Shown here one piece after another: positions 27,587 to 35,609 of a stretch of DNA of 42,759 nt; position 1 is the first letter of the stretch, and each line of letters opens with the position of its first letter. The notes beneath the pieces were generated by a model. The model was not told the origin of the DNA and did no database searches. It saw only the letters and a list, made by a program, of their open reading frames with translations. This stretch comes from a virus. The stretch is from IMG/VR virus record IMGVR_UViG_3300037189_030188, positions 1 to 42,759 of that record; one strand, given 5' to 3'. The position numbers and the translations under genes were made by a program.

Positions 27587-27904
27587 ATGGCCAAAGAAAC
27601 ATCAAATATATTGCAAATATTAGACTCTATTAATGTAGTATCGGGTTTAGTTTCTAGAATAGATGAAAGAGTTAAAATACTAGGTGAAAATCAAGAATCT
27701 ATAATAGAAAATATAAAGCTATTAGAAGATAAAGTTCAAGTAATGGAACTTAAATTAGAAGATGCTAAAACAAAAATAGTTAAACACGATGCTATTTGGG
27801 ACAAAATTTTTGATATGATATGGAAAACTATACTTATGATCCTTGCTGGATATATACTCTACATGCTTAATTTACAAGCAGATTTAGCATTTCCGCCACC
27901 TTGA
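27587..27904 (+). CDS. Coiled-coil protein with C-terminal membrane anchor, 105 aa
   Basis: Residues about 10-68 are a heptad-type coiled coil (VSRIDERVKILGENQESIIENIKLLEDKVQVMELKLEDAK). A single transmembrane helix at about 74-97 (IFDMIWKTILMILAGYILYML) and a short Pro-rich tail follow. This layout, cytoplasmic coiled coil then C-terminal anchor, resembles the XhlA-type lysis-associated proteins of phages. A lysis or membrane-remodelling function is therefore possible, but no endolysin or holin lies beside it. Confidence 0.5.
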   Translation: MAKETSNILQILDSINVVSGLVSRIDERVKILGENQESIIENIKLLEDKVQVMELKLEDAKTKIVKHDAIWDKIFDMIWKTILMILAGYILYMLNLQADLAFPPP

Positions 27905-27917
27905 GGATATATAAAAT

Positions 27918-29408
27918 ATGAAATTTTCAGATTATTTGAATATTAAAGAATCAAAAGAGCCAAGTTTTTTAACTTCAAAAGTGAAGTTACAGAAGAACTC
28001 TGGTTCTAAAGAATTTTCTCCTCTTACTGTTAACAAAAGTTCGCATTCAAATTTAAGGCCTATAATAAAAGCTTTTGCAGTGTCAAATCAGGTGGGAGTA
28101 GGCTATACAACCATTGATAAAAGAAATGGAGAAGTAGAACCTCAATTAAAGAAAAAATCCTTATATCTTACAGGAGGTGCTGTAAGAGATCATTTAAAAG
28201 GAAAGACCCCAAGAAACTATGATCTTGTAACAGATGCATCTATAAGTGAAATTAAAATGATTCTCGCTCAATCAGAAGAAAATTTTACAGAAATAAAGCC
28301 TGAAGATGCTAAGCATAAAAATGATAAAAAATATGAAGATCTTCCCGTTCAAAGTCGAAACAATAAAGTCTTCTTTGTAAGCAAATGGGACAAAAAAGGT
28401 AAAGAATTAGAAGTTACTGTTAGAGTGAAAGGACAAGAATTTAACATAGCACCACTTTCAAAATCTAGTAAAAGTAGACTAGTCTCTCCTGATAGTGGAG
28501 AATTGGCTCCATCAATAGAAGAAGACGCTTCAAATCGTGATTTAACTATAAATTCTCTTTATATTCCCTTATCCTCCTCAGATGGCGATAACAGTGAATT
28601 AATTGATCCCTATGGAGGGGCCAATCATTTAAAAAACAATCAAATTAAAGTCGTGGGTGAAAAGATTGGAGATCGCTTGAAGGACGATCCTGCAACTGCT
28701 TTAAGAATATTTAAAATAAACGCAAGATACGGAGATCCTGATAAACTTCCCAAAAACTATCGTGATACTATCAAATCTTATTCAAAAGATATTGCAGCTC
28801 TACCTAAAGATTTGTTTAAGAAAGAGTTCATCAGTGGTTTGGAAAATCCTGATGTTGATTCAAGAAAATACATGAAAATGGCAAATGACTTGGATCTTTT
28901 GGGCTCAATACTGCCCGGAGCATCTTTTGATCCTCAAGAAGCCCCAAAAGATTTTAGAGGAGATAGATGGCTTAGTTCTGCTTGGGTTTTAAGAAATAAT
29001 GATCCAGAATCTGTGAGAGAATTACTTGCTTCAAACGGTTGGACAAGCCAAGAAGCCAATGATATAGCGTATCTGGTCAAATTGTATAACTGGGGAATTA
29101 GAAACAATTATGATGAAGATAGTTTCTATGATATGAAAAAATCACATTGTGGTCTTACAAAATCCAAAATAAAAGATTGGATGAAGATGGCTGGTGATAG
29201 TAGTGATAAAGTTGATAGGTTTTTAGATCATGACGACTCTGATTTAACCGCATATTTGTCGGATGAAATGGGCAGAAAAAGCATAAATCCAGCATTTCAT
29301 GATTATCTAGGCAGAGCACCATATGGACAAGAATTTGATATTGTAAAACGCAACCTATCTACTAATAGATGGTTAAATTCGCTAAATCCCCCAATTTCTG
29401 ATATGTAA
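27918..29408 (+). CDS. CCA-adding enzyme/poly(A) polymerase-like nucleotidyltransferase, 496 aa
   Basis: Class II polymerase beta-type domain: YLTGGAVRDHLKGKTPRNYDLVTDAS at residues 83-108 (GG at 86-87), ASNRDLTINSLYIP near residue 210 (the R-R-D-F-T-I-N-A equivalent), LIDPYGG near 230 and DDPATALRIFKINARYGD near 255. The C-terminal region resembles the helical RNA-binding part. In typical members the catalytic pair is D-x-D (for example KDFD); here it is N100-Y-D102, so the first metal ligand is replaced. The protein may be catalytically weak, inactive or repurposed. It starts MKFSDYLNIKE, a possible head-targeting leader ending in I-K-E. Confidence 0.8.
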   Translation: MKFSDYLNIKESKEPSFLTSKVKLQKNSGSKEFSPLTVNKSSHSNLRPIIKAFAVSNQVGVGYTTIDKRNGEVEPQLKKKSLYLTGGAVRDHLKGKTPRNYDLVTDASISEIKMILAQSEENFTEIKPEDAKHKNDKKYEDLPVQSRNNKVFFVSKWDKKGKELEVTVRVKGQEFNIAPLSKSSKSRLVSPDSGELAPSIEEDASNRDLTINSLYIPLSSSDGDNSELIDPYGGANHLKNNQIKVVGEKIGDRLKDDPATALRIFKINARYGDPDKLPKNYRDTIKSYSKDIAALPKDLFKKEFISGLENPDVDSRKYMKMANDLDLLGSILPGASFDPQEAPKDFRGDRWLSSAWVLRNNDPESVRELLASNGWTSQEANDIAYLVKLYNWGIRNNYDEDSFYDMKKSHCGLTKSKIKDWMKMAGDSSDKVDRFLDHDDSDLTAYLSDEMGRKSINPAFHDYLGRAPYGQEFDIVKRNLSTNRWLNSLNPPISDM

Positions 29409-29413
29409 ATTTT

Positions 29414-29440
29414 CACCAAAATACAATAAATATTTTGGTG
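29414..29440 (+). terminator. Perfect 10-bp hairpin, likely terminator
   Basis: CACCAAAATA (29414-29423) and TATTTTGGTG (29431-29440) pair across a 7-base loop, 5 bases after the stop of the CCA-like gene. It is followed by GGTCTTTGTT rather than a clean T run, so termination may be partial, or it may stabilise the 3' end of the mRNA. Confidence 0.55.
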
Positions 29441-29497
29441 GGTCTTTGTTAGTATATAGTATATCAATACTACATGATATTGCGCAGGACTTTACAT

Positions 29498-30556
29498 ATG
29501 AGACGTCTAGAAATTCCACTTAAAAAACTTGTGAAGCAATACAATTCTGGTTATTCAACTAAGTATTTGTCAAATTACTATAATTGTTCAATTGTGACAA
29601 TCCAAAGAAAATTAAGAAGTGCTAAAAACTGTAGGTTTCGTTCAATAGGCCATGGTCGCAAGAAATACAAAGTAAACGAAAACTTTTTTGATATTATTGA
29701 TACTGAATTCAAGGCTTATTGGTTGGGAGTAATGCTTACAGATGGAAGTACTAGCGGAAGTTTGATTCGGTTAAGTTTTAAGAAAGATGATGAAAAACAT
29801 CTTGAAAAATTTTTAACATGTATTTCTTCTAATCATCCTATAAAACATCAAAACAAAAACAACTTCATTCAATCATGTGTTTCTATTGGCAACAAACATA
29901 TGAGAGATAGTTTAATTTATAAAGGAATTATAAGCGGCAATAAAAGAGTCTTTAAAGTGACCCCCGAACTAGAGCGTCATTATTGGCGAGGAGCAATAGA
30001 TGGTGACGGAACAATTGATCCGTCAACGAATACAATTGGGATTGTCGGAGAAAAAGAAGTTTGTGATGCTTTTAAAGCTTTTTGTCAAAAAAATGTTGAT
30101 ACTAAAGCGAATGTTAAAAAACACGGTAACATTTGGTCTTTCCGTTTGCATGGAAATTTGGCCTTTGATTTAGCGAAAATTCTATACCAAGACTCTTCGA
30201 TATACCTTGATAGAAAAAATCAAGAATATTTAAAATGGCAATTATTGTATGCAGGCAAACCACTTTTTCCCCGTGTCGTGAGATTTTTTAAAAAAATCTT
30301 CCGCAATGTGAAAATATCTGTTTCTAGATGCAAGATGCCAAAATCTTTAGAAGGAGAATGTTCTTATGGAAACAAAAAATATTTCATAAGAATTGACAAA
30401 AAACTAAGCGATAATGAGGCGGTCAATTGTTTGCTTCATGAATTAAGCCATATAAAAACCATGTTGGAAGACAACGATCCCCATGGCCCTGCTTTTGGCA
30501 TCGCCTACAGCAAAATATATAAATTGTATGAAGCAGAATTCACCGATAAATTGTGA
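29498..30556 (+). CDS. HTH-LAGLIDADG homing endonuclease fused to an HExxH metallopeptidase domain, 352 aa
   Basis: ATG 29498 is chosen because AGGA lies 8 bases upstream; ATG 29474 has no such site. Residues 5-45 look like a helix-turn-helix (LVKQYNSGYSTKYLSNYYNC). Residues 73-170 hold two LAGLIDADG-type helices (YWLGVMLTDGS with D82, and YWRGAIDGDGTI with D168/D170), then YLDRK, usual in this endonuclease group. Residues 255-352 are a separate domain with HELSH (314-318), a third ligand candidate H329 in DPHGPAF and an aromatic YSKIYKLY end, as in small phage SprT/WLM-like peptidases. I read this as an endonuclease joined to the front of a phage peptidase gene. Confidence 0.8.
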   Translation: MRRLEIPLKKLVKQYNSGYSTKYLSNYYNCSIVTIQRKLRSAKNCRFRSIGHGRKKYKVNENFFDIIDTEFKAYWLGVMLTDGSTSGSLIRLSFKKDDEKHLEKFLTCISSNHPIKHQNKNNFIQSCVSIGNKHMRDSLIYKGIISGNKRVFKVTPELERHYWRGAIDGDGTIDPSTNTIGIVGEKEVCDAFKAFCQKNVDTKANVKKHGNIWSFRLHGNLAFDLAKILYQDSSIYLDRKNQEYLKWQLLYAGKPLFPRVVRFFKKIFRNVKISVSRCKMPKSLEGECSYGNKKYFIRIDKKLSDNEAVNCLLHELSHIKTMLEDNDPHGPAFGIAYSKIYKLYEAEFTDKL

Positions 30557-30577
30557 ATAAAGTGACTATTTTATAGC

Positions 30578-31420
30578 ATGGATTATTTTATTTCAATTTT
30601 AGACAAGCCATATCATCTTTGGCAAATAGATTTGTTAATTGAAAGCTTTAAAAATATTAATTTGCAAGACGATCTTATCATTAGTTTAACAAAACAAGAC
30701 CCAACACCAATAAAAGATTTTTATAACAATATATCTAAACATAAAAAAATATATAATTTTTTAGATGTAGGATATGAATCTATTAGCAAACTATATTCTC
30801 TTTCTTATTTGTTGAAAGAAGGAAAGATAAAACAACCCCTATTATTTTTACTAGAGCCAGACCTAGTAATTAAAAAAGAAGTTCAGGTCCCCGAAGAAAA
30901 AGAAATTCTAGACTTTTTGTATTTCTCTGATTCTTCTTTTACTTTTGAAGAATCAGAGAAATACTTTCCTGAATTTTGGAAAATTCTCAATCTTGATGAA
31001 AAAGATTGTAGAAATCATTGGATTTATTTAGGTGATATAATGATTTTCAACAATTTTCCTCAAGTTTTTTTTGATAACTTAGTCTTAAATGCTGATTTAT
31101 TAGCAAGAAATCAAAAAGAAGTTTGGAAAAATACTTTAAAGTTGGCTTTGGTTTTATCTTTAATTGAAGTTAAGAATATAATAAGAATAACAGAAAATCA
31201 CAACATAACCATGCCAGCAATGTCTATAGGAGGAGATGCTCATTTTATAGATTATAAAAAAGGAATAGTGCCAAATTTTCACAAATCTATGTTTACTTAT
31301 TCACATCCTGACTATTTATCTTTAGGAAATCCACTGAAGGTTTTAGCGGAAATTTATAATTGTCCAAATACAAAATACATTTCTGACCTTGCAAACTCTT
31401 GCCTTAAGAGCAAACTTTAG
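30578..31420 (+). CDS. Glycosyltransferase-like protein, 280 aa
   Basis: The start MDYFISILDKPYHLWQIDLLIESFKNI and the segment KQPLLFLLEPDLVI (about residues 87-100, a possible acidic metal-binding turn) match the plan of nucleotide-sugar glycosyltransferases. Further on come HWIYLGDIMIFNNFPQVF and MPAMSIGGDAHFIDYKKGIVPNFHKSMFTY. Likely intracellular and soluble. Possible targets are DNA bases, a fibre or the host envelope. It begins a co-directional run of five genes with only short gaps or overlaps. Confidence 0.45.
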   Translation: MDYFISILDKPYHLWQIDLLIESFKNINLQDDLIISLTKQDPTPIKDFYNNISKHKKIYNFLDVGYESISKLYSLSYLLKEGKIKQPLLFLLEPDLVIKKEVQVPEEKEILDFLYFSDSSFTFEESEKYFPEFWKILNLDEKDCRNHWIYLGDIMIFNNFPQVFFDNLVLNADLLARNQKEVWKNTLKLALVLSLIEVKNIIRITENHNITMPAMSIGGDAHFIDYKKGIVPNFHKSMFTYSHPDYLSLGNPLKVLAEIYNCPNTKYISDLANSCLKSKL

Positions 31421-31433
31421 TTAAAATAATTTT

Positions 31434-32252
31434 ATGAGTAAAAAAATTGGATTTTGTTTTACAGGAGAAGGAGCCAGGGGCTCTATTCAGGCCGGAATTG
31501 CCTTAGGTTTATTTAACCAAGGAATAAAAGCAGACTATACAATAGGAATTTCTTCTGGTTCGATATGTTCTGCTTCTTATGCATATTTAGGGCCTAAGGG
31601 CTTGGCTAATATGTGGAGCAATATTAGAAATATTTTTAGTGTTTTTGGTTTAAACTACAATATTTTGTTTAAAACTGGATTGTTAAATCAAAAACCAATG
31701 GAAAAAATAGTAACTGAGTCGCTTAAAAACGAACCAATATGTGAAAGTACTGTTTGTAGAATGAATATAGAAACAGGGGAAATGCAGTATGTTTCAAATA
31801 AAGCGGCTTCTTTAGAAGAATTCAAAGAAGCAATTCTTGGTAGTGTGGCAATAACAGCACTAGTAGAAGATAGGGATGGTTGGGTAGATGCAGGCAGCAG
31901 ACAATTAGCACCTTTGGAACAATGTATAGAAGCGGGTTGCGATAAAATATATGTAATCATGGGAAGACCCTCTTTTATAGAACCTTGGAAAAAACCAAAG
32001 GGAATTTTAAAGCAATTAAAGATGGGATTTAGGGCTTTAGATATTAGCCTTTTTGAGATAATGTATAGAGATATATTCTCCTGTATCAGAGATGAAAATG
32101 ATCCTAGATTTAAAAACGTAGACATACATCTTGTTGAACCAACAGAACTTTTATTTGAGAGTGTTGATTTTAATAAATGTAAAAATGGCGTTACTTTTGG
32201 AGAAAATAATTTCTTTATCCGGGACAAAAAGGGAATAAGGAAATTATTTTGA
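31434..32252 (+). CDS. Patatin-like phospholipase, 272 aa
   Basis: Patatin signatures are all present: oxyanion loop TGEGARGSIQAG (residues 10-21), nucleophile elbow G38-I-S40-S-G42 and the catalytic Asp motif VDAGSRQLAP (D152). The Ser40/Asp152 dyad is intact, so it should be an active acyl hydrolase, probably acting on membrane lipids. Length is typical. There is no signal peptide, so it would act from the cytoplasm. Patatins are known effectors in bacterial anti-phage systems (CBASS) and toxins; a phage copy may act in lysis, membrane takeover or counter-defence. Its stop overlaps the TTG start of the next gene. Confidence 0.85.
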   Translation: MSKKIGFCFTGEGARGSIQAGIALGLFNQGIKADYTIGISSGSICSASYAYLGPKGLANMWSNIRNIFSVFGLNYNILFKTGLLNQKPMEKIVTESLKNEPICESTVCRMNIETGEMQYVSNKAASLEEFKEAILGSVAITALVEDRDGWVDAGSRQLAPLEQCIEAGCDKIYVIMGRPSFIEPWKKPKGILKQLKMGFRALDISLFEIMYRDIFSCIRDENDPRFKNVDIHLVEPTELLFESVDFNKCKNGVTFGENNFFIRDKKGIRKLF

Positions 32253-32602
32253 AAAAGAAAATAACTTGTCAGTTGTGCCAACAAACAACAGACATTTATA
32301 CAGATGCTCATAAGAGTAAACCTTTTGTGGATGGGAAATTATATTCCACATTATGTTTTACTTGTTTTTTTGTTCCTAAAACAATAAAACAAGTCTATAA
32401 TTCAAAAGGGCTTATAAAAGAAGAAATAGAAATCCCTTACTCCTGCCAAAGCCTAAATACTCCTAAAGAAATTTACAATCAAGGAAGTGCAGAAAGTTTA
32501 AAACAAGCAAAAAAATCTTTTGAGAGCCTGCAGAATTCATGCAAATCATGCAAGAAAACAAAAGACATTAAAAAAATAAAACCTAATTGGATTTTATCAT
32601 GA
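32249..32602 (+). CDS. Cys-rich putative zinc-binding protein, 117 aa
   Basis: Starts with TTG at 32249 (AAGGA 6 bases upstream), giving a TTGA overlap with the patatin stop. Three Cys pairs (CQLC at 7-10, CFTC, and CKSC near residue 98) suggest one or two zinc sites; the rest is basic. No family recognised. Translational coupling on both sides (its own stop overlaps the next ATG) implies that it is made together with the patatin and the phosphoribosyltransferase. Confidence 0.55.
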   Translation: MKKKITCQLCQQTTDIYTDAHKSKPFVDGKLYSTLCFTCFFVPKTIKQVYNSKGLIKEEIEIPYSCQSLNTPKEIYNQGSAESLKQAKKSFESLQNSCKSCKKTKDIKKIKPNWILS

Positions 32603-33045
32603 TAAAAGAAACACATTATACATGGGAAGATTTCAATAAAGATATTTTAATGTTGTGCTCCAAAATAGCTCTTTTTGGTTGGTTTCCAGATTATATTGTG
32701 GGAATAAAAAAGGGCGGATTGGTACCAGCAGTAAAATTAAGTAATATATTAAATAAACCATTGCTGATTGTATCTTGTCAGCTAAGAGATAGTTACGGAA
32801 TTGACTTTGAAGGATTTGATGAAAAAATCTCAAAAAATAAAAAATTCCTCGTAGTCGATGATATCTGTGATAGCGGAGAAACTTTTGAAAAAGTTTCTCA
32901 AGAATTAAATATAAGAGATTATAAGAATATAAGATTTTGTTCTTTATATCACAATATAAGACAAAATTTTTTAACAGACTATTACGCCAGAAAAATAGAT
33001 AGAGAAAAAGATGATAGATGGATCGTTTATCCTTGGGAAATTTAG
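32599..33045 (+). CDS. Phosphoribosyltransferase, 148 aa
   Basis: The 13-residue PRPP-binding signature is clear at residues 83-96: KFLVVDDICDSGETF. Upstream, DYIVGIKKGGLVPAVKLSNIL (about 31-51) matches the usual first loop with its Gly-Gly. The family covers hypoxanthine, xanthine, uracil and related transferases, which salvage bases using PRPP. The start at ATG 32599 overlaps the previous stop (ATGA). The C-terminus converges on the trypsin-like gene with a 4-base overlap. Confidence 0.85.
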   Translation: MIKETHYTWEDFNKDILMLCSKIALFGWFPDYIVGIKKGGLVPAVKLSNILNKPLLIVSCQLRDSYGIDFEGFDEKISKNKKFLVVDDICDSGETFEKVSQELNIRDYKNIRFCSLYHNIRQNFLTDYYARKIDREKDDRWIVYPWEI

Positions 33046-33794
33046 TCTTCGTTTTCTTTGATTGTTTCTTCTATCCATTTTTTTTGCTTGCTTACTCTAG
33101 TATGTCCGCTTTTATCCCCATAATTAGAATCAGGATTTTTATCTGATGCTAAAACCATAGAATTGATCCCTGCTAATTTTTTATCAATAAAAAGCCCTCC
33201 ACCACTATCACCATGGGCTATACAATACTCTAGACTAGTTGTATCTTTTTTATTGTTCATAGTACAAAAAATCATACACTCCCCGATTGTGTCCACGATA
33301 TTACTTCCTGCTCTTTTTTCTCCATCATATTTTTTTGCACCTGTTAGCCCAGTTCCAGTACCTCCATAACCTGCTATACTGCAAGTTTTTCCTAATTCAT
33401 CATTTTTATCATATAACTCAGGATAAAAATCTAATTTGATTTCCTCCTCAGAGTAGCAAGCAGCAATATCGTTTTCTTTTTCTTTTTTGGCTTTAAACTC
33501 TGGTTTAACTATTACTTTTTTAATTTTTATTTTTTTGTTTTTTAAGATAATATAAACATTATCACAGTCATTAACAACATGTGCTGCTGTTAAAACCCAT
33601 CTTAGATTTATAACTACGCCAGAGCCCCATCCTTCAGAGCCTTTTTTGTTTGTGCAAACTACACGCACAACACACTCGTGCTTTTGTCCATATTCTATGT
33701 ATTTTTTATCTTCAACATCATGTTTTATTGTTCCACCATTTGCAAAAGAAGCAAAAAAGATTAAGATGGAAGCAATAATAGTTTTTAATCGCAT
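33042..33794 (-). CDS. Secreted trypsin-like serine protease, 250 aa
   Basis: A signal peptide is visible at the start chosen here (MRLKTIIASILIFFASFANG, then GTIKH); a longer TTG start at 33833 would bury it. The chymotrypsin-fold triad is complete: H72 in WVLTAAHVV, D109 in ENDIAA and S197 in AHGDSGGGLF. Cys at 41/47, 139, 173/177 and 191 suggest disulphides, consistent with export. Phages seldom carry exported trypsin-like proteases. It may attack host surface or periplasmic proteins, mature a virion part or act on neighbouring cells. It stands alone on the minus strand between two plus-strand runs. Confidence 0.85.
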   Translation of the reverse strand: MRLKTIIASILIFFASFANGGTIKHDVEDKKYIEYGQKHECVVRVVCTNKKGSEGWGSGVVINLRWVLTAAHVVNDCDNVYIILKNKKIKIKKVIVKPEFKAKKEKENDIAACYSEEEIKLDFYPELYDKNDELGKTCSIAGYGGTGTGLTGAKKYDGEKRAGSNIVDTIGECMIFCTMNNKKDTTSLEYCIAHGDSGGGLFIDKKLAGINSMVLASDKNPDSNYGDKSGHTRVSKQKKWIEETIKENED

Positions 33795-33813
33795 AAAATA
33801 TTTAGTAGAACTG

Positions 33814-33841
33814 TTGACATTTTTGCAAAACAAGATATAAT
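33814..33841 (+). promoter_or_regulatory. Consensus sigma70 promoter
   Basis: TTGACA (33814-33819), 16-base spacer, TATAAT (33836-33841): both hexamers are perfect consensus. It points right, toward the gene at 34016, leaving a leader of about 165 bases. The promoter overlaps the 5' end of the divergent trypsin-like gene region. Perfect hexamers suggest strong early expression by the host polymerase. Confidence 0.75.
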
Positions 33842-33979
33842 CAAAATTATGATCAACTATATTTTACATGCGCTTGGGTTGTGTCCTTGCTCTCATTTTC
33901 ACTTTGACATTTCAGATATACTTTTACTTTTTCCAGGCTTTTTTTGCACTTTGTATCATTTTCTTAATAAATGGCATAA

Positions 33980-34007
33980 ATAGTTTGTGATTATTTTCAC
34001 GAACTAT
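33980..34007 (+). promoter_or_regulatory. Leader hairpin next to the ribosome-binding site of the 34016 gene
   Basis: ATAGTTTGTGA (33980-33990) pairs with TCACGAACTAT (33997-34007) with one G-U pair over a 6-base loop. The stem ends right before GAGG (34008-34011) and ATG 34016, so folding could hide or expose the ribosome-binding site. It lies at the end of the leader that the consensus promoter would produce. Regulatory role is inference. Confidence 0.5.
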
Positions 34008-34015
34008 GAGGCCAA

Positions 34016-34483
34016 ATGGCAGAGTATTATAATTTAACAATAAAAGAAATAGATGATTTTTTATTACCACAAGGTTTTAGAAGAGTATCTGTTCCCAATA
34101 CAAATGAATTAGTTTATGGAAAAAGAGTAGACCATAATAACATGGAAATAACCATGAGGGTCTACACAGGCATAGACCCAAGTGGGTATTCAAGAGATGT
34201 TGGAGAAGATGCCATAAGAGTTTATTTGTTTTCAAGATCTCCGGACGGTAAAATAAATAAATTGTTTGGATCAAAAAGAGTTCATAGAGTTAAAGGATGG
34301 GCAAAAAATTTACAAGCAAGAATAAATGACACTTTAGATCAAGTCAAACAACTTAAAATATGTGATAGATGCGGATTGCCTATGAGACTGTTAGAAGGAA
34401 AAAGCAAATCAACCGGAAAACCATATAAGTTTTATGGTTGCACGGGATATCCGTCATGTTCTAATACGAGGCCTGCAACATGA
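34016..34483 (+). CDS. Protein with C-terminal topoisomerase-type zinc finger, 155 aa
   Basis: The N-terminal 110 residues (EYYNLTIKEIDDFLLPQGFRRV, MRVYTGIDPSGYSRDVGEDAIRVYLFS, VHRVKGWAKNLQARI) form a domain seen in other large phages but of unknown function. The C-terminus has CDRCGLPMRLLEGKS...FYGCTGYPSC, a Cys4 finger of the topoisomerase I type. It probably binds nucleic acid. GAGG lies 4-5 bases before the ATG; its stop overlaps the next start (ATGA). Confidence 0.65.
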   Translation: MAEYYNLTIKEIDDFLLPQGFRRVSVPNTNELVYGKRVDHNNMEITMRVYTGIDPSGYSRDVGEDAIRVYLFSRSPDGKINKLFGSKRVHRVKGWAKNLQARINDTLDQVKQLKICDRCGLPMRLLEGKSKSTGKPYKFYGCTGYPSCSNTRPAT

Positions 34484-34938
34484 AATTCCATGAGTTTGTA
34501 GAGTACAAAGAAAATAATGTTTTAGTAGTGGCTAATGAAGATGGAACTCCATATAACCAAGAAGCACTCAAAAGTTTGATTAAAAAAAGACCAAAAATCC
34601 TTCAAAGAGAAAATAGTTATTATAAAATAAACCTACCATCTGCAAAGGTGTTAGTTGTTAATGAAGATATAGATAAATTATCTATATTTGATATTTGTAG
34701 CGAAGATTTGTGCAAAAGTCAATATAAATTCAAGGATGCAAAAGGTTATGTTGAATGGTCTGATAAGAAGCTAAAAGAAAGCCAAACTGCAAATTTTTAT
34801 GTTAATGATCAAGAAGGATTTGTCAGGCAATTAGTCGAAGAATTAAGTGGTGCAGAAGAACCGGTAAGAATATACTCAGTTGGGCTTAATCGAAGAATAA
34901 AAGATTTTCTTAAAAGTTTAAATATTGAATTGGTTTGA
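34480..34938 (+). CDS. Unknown protein with capsid-targeting-like N-terminus, 152 aa
   Basis: Starts MKFHEFVEYKENN, matching the shared leader pattern. The rest is alpha/beta with no recognised domain (NVLVVANEDGTPYNQEALKSLIKKR, AKVLVVNEDIDKLSIFDIC, EGFVRQLVEELSGAEEPVRIYSVGLNRRIKDFLKSL). It is coupled to the zinc-finger gene by an ATGA overlap and its stop directly abuts the stop of the converging gene at 34939. Confidence 0.5.
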   Translation: MKFHEFVEYKENNVLVVANEDGTPYNQEALKSLIKKRPKILQRENSYYKINLPSAKVLVVNEDIDKLSIFDICSEDLCKSQYKFKDAKGYVEWSDKKLKESQTANFYVNDQEGFVRQLVEELSGAEEPVRIYSVGLNRRIKDFLKSLNIELV

Positions 34939-35544
34939 TCACCAAGGACGACTGCTTTTAAGGCCTAAACTTTTAGCATGCCTTGCCACGTTGCAGGCCC
35001 AGTATCCTGCTTTGGTGCGATCTTTCTTTTCGTGGCATTTGTGTCTTGCTCTAAAACTTTTTGCCCTGGCAGGACTTTGATTTTTTATGCTTAAACCAGA
35101 AGCTTTAGAGTCGCCAAACCTAACCATCTTTACTCTTCCGCTTGGAGTTTTTACATAAACTTTAAATTTCTTTGGCCCACTTGGAGTTCTCATGGGTTTA
35201 TTTAATGGAACTTTTTTACCAGCATGTTCTGCTTCATTGATTCTTCTTTTTAGCAATCTTGGAGCGTCTAAATATACAACTCTACCATTATACACAGCAG
35301 ATTCTCCTATGTCGGTTTCTATTAGTTCTGCATCTTCATCATTTAATTCAATAAGGTCTTTGTTGTAAAGATCTCTTACCTCATTTATTAGGTCAAAATA
35401 AGCTTTGCTGTAAACTCTAAAAACGTTTTCGCAAAGTGATATCTTATTGTCTAAATGATATTTTAGATTTTCACTTATTTTTGAAGAGCCAATTAATCTC
35501 ATAGGTTCTGGATTTTGATTGTTTAAAAATTCTTTAAAATTCAT
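34939..35544 (-). CDS. Probable head-associated protein with basic Cys/His C-terminal domain, 201 aa
   Basis: Starts MNFKEFLNNQNPE, again the shared leader pattern. Residues 130-201 are a compact basic module: KKFKVYVKTPSGRVKMVRFGDS, then ARAKSFRARHKCHEKKDRTKAGYWACNVAR. This module (F-G-D, S-F-R-A-R-H-x-C, YW-x-C) is common in large phages, sometimes attached to head maturation or core proteins. It probably binds DNA or zinc. AAGGAAA precedes the ATG by 4 bases. The leader and module suggest an internal head protein. Confidence 0.55.
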   Translation of the reverse strand: MNFKEFLNNQNPEPMRLIGSSKISENLKYHLDNKISLCENVFRVYSKAYFDLINEVRDLYNKDLIELNDEDAELIETDIGESAVYNGRVVYLDAPRLLKRRINEAEHAGKKVPLNKPMRTPSGPKKFKVYVKTPSGRVKMVRFGDSKASGLSIKNQSPARAKSFRARHKCHEKKDRTKAGYWACNVARHAKSLGLKSSRPW

Positions 35545-35609
35545 TGTTTCCTTAAAAAAAACACTCCTTAAAATTGATAACTATATGTAGCATTAACGGA
35601 GAAATTTTT

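Noticed and set aside
31688-32311. 207-codon minus-strand open frame
   Set aside because: It lies opposite the patatin gene, has no ribosome-binding site and reads as a typical shadow frame.
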